Positions 51,206 through 58,622 of a DNA stretch of 64,000 nt are shown here, in pieces; position 1 is the stretch's first letter, and the number at the start of each line of letters is the position of its first letter. The stretch lies in contig JACKLO010000017.1 of the NCBI GenBank assembly GCA_024235915.1, positions 1 to 64,000 on the forward strand. The letters are read 5' to 3'. A program made the translations under genes and the position numbers. The notes under the pieces are model-generated. The model ran no database searches. It saw only the letters and a list, made by a program, of their open reading frames with translations, and was not told where the DNA came from. This DNA comes from Burkholderiaceae bacterium. Lineage in GTDB: Bacteria > Pseudomonadota > Gammaproteobacteria > Burkholderiales > Burkholderiaceae_C.

Positions 51206-53933
51206 TTCGGGGGATGTCGGTAGTCGTCTGGGGTGTCGATCCAATCGCTAGCCAGCAGTGACGGCAATGGCATCAGTCCGAGGTCGTTTGCGATGCGTTC
51301 GAGGTGCGCCGTGATCTCACGCACATGTTGGTCGACATCAAACGAGGCGTGCAGGTTGTGCAGGCTCTGGCCCTTGGGAGCATGACCAAGGAAGGTGTTG
51401 ATCACTGTTTCCGGGCAGCGTTGGCTCAGCAGTCGGGACCGGAGGTACCCGCGGTGGAAGTTTGCGGCGGCAGGCATGCCCTGCGCATGGAGTTGATCAG
51501 CGATCCATTGGGGCCTCACGACCGTAGCCCGGGGTGCCGCATCGTCTTCTGGCCAGTCCAGGAACATCGACTGTGCAGCGGATCCCTTCGGAAGGATGAG
51601 GTCCGTGGGCTGCCATCGCCATGCCTCCGCTGCGTGTGCCAGGAGATGGCCTAGTTGGTCCTTCAAGCGTTTTGGGATGCCCACTGCTCGCGCGCGCGAC
51701 TGGTACTGACTATCCTTTTCGACGACGGACACAATCGCTGCATGGTGGTTGCTGAACGGCGAATGCTGGGAGATCTGCGACGCGAGCCTGTCGGGGTCAG
51801 ATGAAGGACGGATGCCGGTCGCCAAGCTCTGCATGAGCAGCGTGTAGAGCAGAAACGCGCGGTGGTAGCTGTGATAGCTGGATCGCAGATGTCTCGGTCG
51901 CGTTCTGATCACTTCGCGAAGCCTTGCCACGAGCCGATAGAGGTCGTCGTGCCGGACGATCAGCCGCGCGCCCACCATGTCGCCACTGGCGATGCTGCTG
52001 CGAGGAGGTTCTTGGCTTGAGCGCGATTCGCCAACATGGCCACCTTCCGCGAGCAGGCGTTGTGCCGCCTTGGTGTAGGCCTGCGCCAGCCGCTCTGCCG
52101 GGTACTGCGTGTAGTGCAGTCGTGCTTCAGAGACATAGCGGCGGTCGCCGCAAATCAACGCTATGCCAACCTCCTCGAGGCCGTATCGCCCGAGCAGCGC
52201 CGGCAGTTTGCGTTGCAGCTTGGTCAGTGTCACCCTTGGCCGGGAGTCAGGGTCCAGTTTGTGGTTCACGGCGTGCAGGATCAGTTTGGCTGCCGCCTCC
52301 AGGGCGAGCGCTGGCTCCTGGAAGACTGCACCCTCGATGTCTGAACTGTGGCTTCGCTTGTGGGCCAGGAGATGGCTGCCCAGTGACGTCGAGTCCGGCA
52401 GGGTGAGGTAGGGGTTCGCCGCATGGCTGTTGGCCACAAGCGCGGCCTTCGGCGGCGCGAGGTATCGCGGGCTGATGGCTGTGATGGCAAACCCTAGGCA
52501 GGCACTACCGTCCGCAGAGACCAGGAGCAGGCGCGTGGATGCGGGCTGGCCTGCCCTTACCGCTTCAGCCAAGCTGGCGACCGGCATGGCCCGGATCGTC
52601 CTTGCCTCTTCCAGCGGGCAACCCAACAGCAGCATCGTCTTCAACAGGAGGCAAGGTTCGGCATCGCGTCCAGGGCTACCGACGCCCGGAGGTGAACATG
52701 GCGGCGACTCAATGGCGTCCAGAAGGGCTGCAAGCTCCACCGGTGTGAGCTGTGACTTGTCCCAGAAGCGACCCTGCGCTGCACTCTCGATCGCCTGCCG
52801 GGCCGCCCAGAGGCTGCAGATGCCCCCAGGCCTGGAGTCGGCTGGGAACAAGTCCAGCACCGGATGCAGGTCCTCGCCGGGCGCGATGTCCTGGCCCTCC
52901 AGTTCTGCTTTCGCCGCAGGGCTGATCTGGTCCGTGTGAAAGTGAACACGCGTGAAGTTGCGGGAGGGTATGTCTTCGTCTTCGGAGTTGGGCTCGGGCG
53001 GGTCGAAAAAGACCTTGGGGCTCATCGTGAAGTGGATGAATCCGGGTATGCCGCGGCGACTGCCACCACGGCCACCCCCACCACCGCGACGTCGCTCTTC
53101 GGGCCTGCCTTCAAGCATGGCAAGGATGGATTGGAAGTAGCTGATCAACGCGGTCACGCGTTGTCTGGCCTCGCCGCTGTCGTACGGCTCGAGGAGCGCG
53201 TCTTTGTCGTCTACCAAGGCGGCGGCGAATGCGTCGAGTTCAGTGTCCTGAGGCAGGTTGAGCAACAGCGTGTCCCAATGGGGGTAGCTGAAGTCGCGCA
53301 GCGCCAGGCCAATGGCAGCGGCTGGCGTGGCCACGCAGGCCACTCTTCTGGCTGGTCGTAGTGCATGAACTGCTCGAGGCTGCTGCTGTCGTAGCGGGCC
53401 TCTGCCTGGCTGCAAAACAAGTGCCATTGCAGAAGGCGGAAGGCGCTGCTCGTGGCCTTCAACGTCGCGGTGGGTGACGTGGCGATTGGGTCGTCGTGAT
53501 GACGAATCCAGATGGCGCCGGCGCCCGGATGGCGGTTGATGCCGTGGCGCATCAGGAGGTGATGCCGGTCTGTGCGCGGTTGGCGGAAGAACTCTTCCAA
53601 GCCCTCGCTGCTGTGATGTTCGAGCTGCCTCGCCCAGTTGCAGATGATTTGCCACGCAGGGATGTCTTCGATCCACTCGCTGGCCCACCTGTCCAACGGG
53701 TCAACGAAGTCCGTGGTGCTAAGCAGGCTGCCCAGGTTTTCGAAGCAGCGCTGGTGACCTGGAAGCCGTGGGTGGGCGTTGAGCAGCCAAAGCAGGCGGC
53801 AAAGTGCTGCCTGATCGATGCCGTGCTGTGCTGCCAAGTGCAGCAACTGCTGGAACTCCGCTGAGCGCGCCGGCGCGACCGTGTCGTTCGCTGAGATCGG
53901 CTCTGCGCCAGCGGTGTGTCTCTTATTCTTCAT
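51202..53933 (-). pseudogene. Large tyrosine recombinase-like protein, frameshifted
   Basis: Two overlapping frames on the minus strand together encode about 910 residues. The N-terminal frame (MKNKRHTAG to FMHYDQPEEWPA) runs from 53933; the C-terminal frame (ACVATPAAAIGLALRDFSYP to DDYRHPPK) takes over in the region 53320-53350, one base out of register. A single indel there would restore one reading frame. The C-terminal half has SLATGIRPSSDP, FHRGYLRSRLLSQ and FLGHAPKGQSLHNLH, which look like a degraded Arg, HxxR and His boxes of tyrosine recombinases. A Gly-rich stretch lies near residues 265-280. A sequencing error or true mutation cannot be told apart. Confidence 0.65.
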
Positions 53934-54006
53934 GGTGGTGTTGACGGCCTCAGCGTTGAGGTTTGCTGCTTGGAAGGACCGAGCGGCGGGTTGCGTGGAT
54001 GGGGGA

Positions 54007-54747
54007 TCAGGCCTCTTCCTCGGATTCAGGCTTGGCCATCGGCCAGCTCTGTCGTGCGGCCGCGTGGCTGACGCCGAGGGCCAGCGCAAACTGGCGCGCG
54101 TCGGTGCGGCGCAGCATCTGTCGCCCCGCTTGTTCCAGTTGCACGCACAGCGCCGCCGCTTGGGGCGTGGGCATGGCCGATGTCCTGGCAAGCGCCGACT
54201 GGAAGAGCAGTTCTTCGCCGAGGACCAGCAGCTTCTGGCTCCTTTGCAGCGTCTTGTTCTGGATCACCGTCGCCGTGATCTGGTCTTCGTGACGGACAAG
54301 GCGCCGTGCGTGCGTCAGCATCAGGCCGCTGCCCAGGTGCACAAGCCTGTTCTTTCGTCGCCAGAGCGTCAGGTTCAGGCGCTGTACGTTCCACCGCAGG
54401 CACTCTGGTGCCCAGCGGTCAAGTTGGAGGTTGAGCTCGAGCAGCAGGTCGTTTTCACGGATGAAGTCCTGCAGTTCTTCTTCCACGCCATCGATCTCGT
54501 CCAGCCGGACCCGCTGGACTGCCACTTCAAGCTCCTGGTTCGCAGGTCGTCTGGCGGGGGCCGGCTCAGGTTTGGGCTCCTGCGGCTGTGCCGCCTGACG
54601 GTCAGGGCTGGCTTGATGCCCCCCAGCCGGTGTCCCGCCCTCCGCCTCAGCAACCGGATCGTGCCGGAGTGCCGGCGACTGGTCGTCCTGATCGTTGGGT
54701 GTGGTTGCCTGCTTGTCGGGCTGGATGGGTGGAGAGTCTGCTGACAT
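54007..54747 (-). CDS. Hypothetical first protein of recombinase module
   Basis: 246 residues. A Pro/Gln/Asp-rich disordered N-terminus (about 70 residues) precedes a helical region (LDEIDGVEEELQDFIRENDL, LRWNVQRLNLTLWRRKNRL) and a C-terminal RQFALALGVSHAAARQSWPM that could be a HTH-like segment. No family recognised. It precedes the two large recombinase genes by 73 bases on the same strand and probably shares their transcript. No Shine-Dalgarno is evident. Confidence 0.65.
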   Translation of the reverse strand: MSADSPPIQPDKQATTPNDQDDQSPALRHDPVAEAEGGTPAGGHQASPDRQAAQPQEPKPEPAPARRPANQELEVAVQRVRLDEIDGVEEELQDFIRENDLLLELNLQLDRWAPECLRWNVQRLNLTLWRRKNRLVHLGSGLMLTHARRLVRHEDQITATVIQNKTLQRSQKLLVLGEELLFQSALARTSAMPTPQAAALCVQLEQAGRQMLRRTDARQFALALGVSHAAARQSWPMAKPESEEEA

Positions 54748-55281
54748 GGTCGTGGGCCGCGGCGGCGTTGCACCCGGGGTGTGTTATCGATGTTTGTCAG
54801 CGTAGGGTTGGTTTGCGAATAATCGACGCCAAGACACAATGTGTTACATCAAAAAATCGTTTTAAATCAATAACTTAGATCCATTTTTGTCGGACAAACT
54901 AAGGTAATGCCGTGCACCGGATATGAATCGCATCAGGTCGCCTGGACGCCATCGCGAGAGCGGTGCGTTGACTGGTCACCCGGTCGGCAAGGGGTCTCGA
55001 GTGAAGTCACAGCGCCACTGGGCGTTGGGGAAGACCGGAATGGCGTCGCCGTCTGCCAGGGGACACGTCCCCCTGGCGCTTCAGCGCGCTCCCATAGGGC
55101 CAGTGCGTGTCAGTTGCGAACCTTGTTTGGCGCTCTCTCGTAGCGGCAGGTAAGCATGAAAAAAGGCGACAAAGTCTCGCCCGGCGGGCATTGGGATCTC
55201 AAGTTCTATGCCTGTGAGCAGCGCCTGAAGGATTTCTGAGCAACACAAGAAGCATAGAAAAAATGGAATAATGACCTTTCC
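54748..55281. other. AT-rich upstream region of recombinase module, no convincing gene
   Basis: 534 bases. The part 54800-54905 is much AT-richer than its surroundings and must contain the recombinase promoter. It holds TTTGTC-G-GACAAA (54886-54898), a perfect 6-base inverted repeat, and ACACAATGTGT (54834-54844 area), a near palindrome. These could be regulator sites or element-end sites. The rest, up to the AbiE genes, shows only short GC-artefact frames. Confidence 0.5.
55156..55239 (+). CDS. Possible small ORF
   Basis: 27 codons starting MKKGDKVSPGGHWDLKFY and ending RLKDF, with GGCAGG upstream of the ATG. The composition (low Arg, Lys and aromatic mix) looks more protein-like than the neighbouring frames, but it is too short to judge and no family is recognised. 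Confidence 0.2.
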   Translation: MKKGDKVSPGGHWDLKFYACEQRLKDF

Positions 55282-56028
55282 ATGGGATCTTCCCCAAGTC
55301 TTCTATTCCGTCAGGCGCTTGCGTCGCTGCCTCGCGGCGCACCTCTGTCGACCCGGCTTCTGCAGGAGCAGGGGCTCAGCGCCAAGCAGGTGGTGCGCTT
55401 GGCAGAGGGCGGCTGGCTTCGCCGTCTTGGCCGGGGCGTCTACCTGCTGCCGGGTGACGAGCTGAACCGCGACGCTGCCCTGGCATGGCTAGGGACGCAG
55501 GTGCCCGGCCTGCATGTCGCCGGCAAGACCGCTCTCGGGTGGCGAGGCGTGCGCCATAACCTGGCCTTCAAGGAGCGGCTGGTGCTCTGGGGAGATGTGC
55601 CCACCACGCTGCCGGACTGGTTCACGGATGTCTTCCCCGCCGCTTACCAGGCCACCCACCTGTTCGACAACACGCTGCCGGCAGCCGTAGGCCTGGCGCC
55701 CTTGCCAGGCGGCCGCGCCGACCTCCTGGTGTCCGCGCCCGAGCGCGCCGTGCTCGAGCTCCTGAGCGACATCGGCAAGAGCCAGGGCCTGGAGGAGGCG
55801 CGCCATCTCGTGGAGGGCGCGCGTTCCCTGCGCATGGACATCATGGACACACTGCTGGGCCATCTCAAGCGGATCAAGGTGGCCCGGCTGGCCCATGCGT
55901 TCGCCGACGACCTGGGTCTTCCATGGAGCGAGCTGGCACGCCGCCACAGCGAACGCCTGGGGGGTGGGAGACGCTGGGTGTCGGCAACGAAGACCGGCGA
56001 GCGTCTCAACCTGAAGCGGCCCTCATGA
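55282..56028 (+). CDS. abiEi: AbiEi-type antitoxin
   Basis: 248 residues. N-terminal winged helix (LSTRLLQEQGLSAKQVVRLA with EGGWLRRLGRGVYLLPG) followed by the AbiEi core (HVAGKTALGWRGVRHNLAFK, ERAVLELLSDI). In type IV systems AbiEi counters the AbiEii toxin without direct contact and represses its operon. It overlaps the toxin gene by ATGA. Confidence 0.9.
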   Translation: MGSSPSLLFRQALASLPRGAPLSTRLLQEQGLSAKQVVRLAEGGWLRRLGRGVYLLPGDELNRDAALAWLGTQVPGLHVAGKTALGWRGVRHNLAFKERLVLWGDVPTTLPDWFTDVFPAAYQATHLFDNTLPAAVGLAPLPGGRADLLVSAPERAVLELLSDIGKSQGLEEARHLVEGARSLRMDIMDTLLGHLKRIKVARLAHAFADDLGLPWSELARRHSERLGGGRRWVSATKTGERLNLKRPS

Positions 56029-56945
56029 ACGCCGAGTACGTCCGCACCGTGCGGCTGTTGCTGGCCGTGGCCCCGGCGGTCTTCGACACGGCCGCGTTCG
56101 CGATGAAGGGTGGCACCGCCCTCAACCTCTTCCTGCAAGACATGCCTCGGCTGTCCGTGGACATCGACGTCGTCTTCGTCCCGCATAGGCTGTCGCGCGA
56201 AGAAGCGCTGGGCGCCATCGGTGCCGAACTGACGGCGGCCCAGGCCCGCGTCGAGGCCTTGGGGCTGTCGGCCATGCTTCGGCGGTCCAAGGAAGGCACC
56301 GAGGCCAAGCTCTTTGTGAGCGACGGAGCGGTAGAGGTCAAGGTCGAGGTGAACTTCGTCTTCCGCGGCACAGTGCTGCCGACGGAGCGCCGGGCGTTGA
56401 CGCCCGCGGCCCAGCAGATGTTCTCGGCCAATGTCGAAGTGCCGGTCCTGGCCACCCCAGAGCTCTATGCCGGGAAGCTGGTGGCGGCGCTTGACCGACA
56501 GCACCCGAGAGATCTCTTCGACGTGCAACTGATGCTGGCCGGCGGCGGGTGGAGCGAAGACCTTCTCGATTGCTTCGTGGTCTACCTGGCTGGTCACAAT
56601 CGGCCCACCCACGAGGTGTTGTTCCCTAACGCGAAGCCGCTCGAAGCGGCATTCGAAAGTGAGTTCGTCGGGATGACCTCGGCGCCCGTCGCCCTGGGCG
56701 AACTGGTGGCGACGCGCCAACGCTTGATGCAAGAGCTGCCGCGCGCCCTGCTGCCTCGACACCGCCAGTTCCTGTTGTCTGTAGTGCGCGCTGAACCAGA
56801 GTGGCAGTTGCTGCGTCATGCACACATCGCAGAGCTGCCAGCGCTGCAGTGGAAGCTTCACAACCTGGCGAAGCTGAGGAAGAACGCCGACAAGTTCAGG
56901 CTCCAGCACGACGAGCTCGCCGCGCGCCTGGCGCGAGTGCAGTAA
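56025..56945 (+). CDS. abiEii: AbiEii-type nucleotidyltransferase toxin
   Basis: 306 residues. AFAMKGGTALNLFLQDMPRL then SVDIDVVFV is the conserved GGTALN...SxDID site of MenA/AbiEii nucleotidyltransferases; VEVKVEVNFVFRG and LATPELYAGKLVAALDRQHP with RDLFDVQ follow. Toxins of this family add nucleotides to tRNA 3' ends. Appears intact. Confidence 0.92.
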   Translation: MNAEYVRTVRLLLAVAPAVFDTAAFAMKGGTALNLFLQDMPRLSVDIDVVFVPHRLSREEALGAIGAELTAAQARVEALGLSAMLRRSKEGTEAKLFVSDGAVEVKVEVNFVFRGTVLPTERRALTPAAQQMFSANVEVPVLATPELYAGKLVAALDRQHPRDLFDVQLMLAGGGWSEDLLDCFVVYLAGHNRPTHEVLFPNAKPLEAAFESEFVGMTSAPVALGELVATRQRLMQELPRALLPRHRQFLLSVVRAEPEWQLLRHAHIAELPALQWKLHNLAKLRKNADKFRLQHDELAARLARVQ

Positions 56946-57298
56946 GTCGGCATCGGCGCTACTTGCGGCGTGCTTTGGGCGGCGATCGCGAGTCTTGATC
57001 GAGCACTTGGGCGCGACTTCCGCGTGCTGCCGGCAGCGTTGCCAGCGAGCTTGCTGCCAGCGCCTGTGCCATGATCAGACGCGTGTTGGTCGGGAGCTAC
57101 GTCCGTGCGTCCTCAAGCGTTGGCCCAACTGTCGTCCGGTGAGCACTCCGCGAGCGGGACCTTCGGAGGCCTGTCCGGCGACAAGCGGCGAAAAGAGGCG
57201 AAAACTGCGGCCGGGTCGACCGGCGGCGATGGCGCTAAGACGTTGATTGACGACGATTTTTGCCGGTCTGACCCATGCGAAGTCGTTGTGCCTCATGG
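56946..57298. other. Intergenic stretch before tRNA fragment, nothing recognised
   Basis: 353 bases between the AbiEii gene and the tRNA 3' fragment. I see no gene, hairpin terminator or repeat. A plus-strand frame that runs through the tRNA fragment translates as AHNPKVEGSNPSPATKK, the usual false peptide of a tRNA T arm. Confidence 0.5.
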
Positions 57299-57345
57299 GG
57301 CTCATAACCCAAAGGTCGAAGGTTCAAATCCTTCCCCCGCAACCA
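57299..57345 (+). other. 3' fragment of initiator tRNA-fMet (attachment-site scar)
   Basis: CTCATAACCCAAAGGTCGAA with GGTTCAAATCCTTCCCCCGC and AACCA equals the anticodon loop (CAT), variable loop, T arm and acceptor 3' strand with CCA of tRNA-fMet. The stem GAAGG/CCTTC is intact. The expected CGCGGGG acceptor 5' strand and D arm are missing upstream, so it is a 3' half only. It points in the same direction as the copy at 2222-2263. Confidence 0.8.
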
Positions 57346-57371
57346 AAAAATATGAGTGCTGTTAGGCACTT

Positions 57372-57400
57372 ACGAAGCCCGCGCTCAGTGCGGGCTTCGT
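57372..57400 (+). terminator. Rho-independent terminator-like hairpin
   Basis: ACGAAGCCCGC and GCGGGCTTCGT form an 11-base stem around a seven-base loop, followed by a weak T stretch (CGTTTCT). It lies 27 bases beyond the tRNA CCA, as the terminator does at the other scar. Confidence 0.75.
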
Positions 57401-57411
57401 CGTTTCTGGGG

Positions 57412-57432
57412 CCTGTGACAGGTTCTGTGACG
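57412..57432 (+). repeat. CTGTGAC tandem repeat next to tRNA fragment
   Basis: Two CTGTGAC copies start at 57413 and 57425 (12-base spacing), and the second runs into GTCACAG, an inverted copy. Placement matches the TGTGCCCA array beyond the other tRNA scar. Confidence 0.5.
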
Positions 57433-57504
57433 TCACAGGGGAAGTTGGAAACCTGCAGCGCGCCGCGCCGACCATTGGGCTTGTGTCATCGGCGGCCCTC
57501 GGCG

Positions 57505-58247
57505 CTAATCGTTGTGCGGCTGGTTCGTGGACTTCGGCAGGCTTGCAGCCACGCCCCTGAACGCCGCCAGCGCCGACTCCAAGTGGTCGACGATCTCCTG
57601 CTGCAGCACTTCAGGCCGCGGCAGTCCGGCTAAGCTATCCAGGCTGTCGTCCTTCAACCAGAACACATCCAGGCTCGCCATGTCGCGCGCAATCAGCTCG
57701 ACGTAGCTGTAGAGGCGGAAGCGCTCGCTCGGCTCACGCTGGTGCCGGCTTTTCGGTCTGTAGCAGGCGACGAAGTCTTCCAGGTCTTCGTAGGCCATCG
57801 CCGCAGCCAGACGGCCACGGAAGGTGCTGGGCGCAGCAAGCCATTCGGTCAGCTGCCGCGGCTGAACGAAGCGGAACAGCTCGCGTGAGCGGGGCAGTGG
57901 GGCCAGCCCGTCTGCGAACCGGATGATCTGGCCGGTGGCCTCGAACAGGAACCGCAGCGGGAGCCCTGCCTTGCGCCACTTCAGGGTTTCGTTGGCGTAG
58001 CGCTCGGTCTGCACCTCGTGTTCGGTGATGCGCTGGCCTTCTTCGTCGCGCTTGGCTTCGATGACACCGACCGGCTCACGGTCCATCAACAGCACGTATT
58101 CGGCGGGCCGGTGTCGGTGGGGAACTCGCGCACGGCCACGCCGCGGCCAGCGACTGGATTGAATTGCGCCATGTCCTGAATCACCCAGCCGGCCTGTTGA
58201 AGCCGCTGGTCGATCAGTTCACGCGCCTTGTCTTCTGGCTTGGTCAT
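57505..58247 (-). pseudogene. Type I restriction remnant: hsdR start fused to hsdM end, frameshifted
   Basis: The frame from 58247 (MTKPEDKARELIDQRLQQAG to VAVREFPTDTGP) is the HsdR N-terminal endonuclease domain. It stops at 58086 after a one-base loss; the next frame resumes with VLLMDREPVGVIEAKRDEEG and carries the PD-(D/E)XK Glu-Ala-Lys. After about residue 100 of that frame (near 57795) the sequence changes to YEDLEDFVACYRPKSRHQRE and LIARDMASLDVFWLKDDSL, which is the C-terminus of type I HsdM, not HsdR. A deletion from early hsdR to late hsdM would produce this. Non-functional. Confidence 0.8.
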
Positions 58248-58622
58248 CGAAGATCCAAACGTCGGTGGCCACCGCCGCTGTAGTACATCGCGCGTAGGGC
58301 CTAGCGACCGTCCGCCTGCTGATGACCGCGACGCAGCGTCTGCAGACAACGGTGCGGATGCAGCCCGGCCTCGCGAAGGAAGCGCTCGCGTCATGTGAAT
58401 CACGATCGGATGAAGAAGCAGATCTGAGCGCGCGGCACGCCGTGCTTCCTGTCAGCCGCATCCGGCATACCGCGCCCCGATGTTGTGGGCGTGCGCGACG
58501 TCAGATGGTGGCTTGTTTGGCCGCTGTCAGCTCAAGCTGCCACCAGGGCCCATGCGCCCATGAAGCGGGGCAGCCACGGTGCACCGCGAATGCCGAGCCT
58601 GATCGCAGTCCGCAGTTGGAAG
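58248..58622. other. Intergenic stretch, nothing recognised
   Basis: 375 bases between the hsd remnant and the prsT stop. No gene, repeat or terminator is evident. It includes the upstream region of the dead hsdR gene. Confidence 0.45.

Noticed and set aside
53300..53370. Programmed ribosomal frameshift in the recombinase gene
   Set aside because: No slippery heptamer or strong downstream stem is apparent, so this was not adopted as the explanation.
57269..57345. Intact initiator tRNA
   Set aside because: The 5' acceptor strand and D arm are not present in the 30 bases before the anticodon stem.
57105..57365. Plus-strand frame ending at the tRNA fragment
   Set aside because: Its last part is the false translation of a tRNA T arm (KVEGSNPSPATK).
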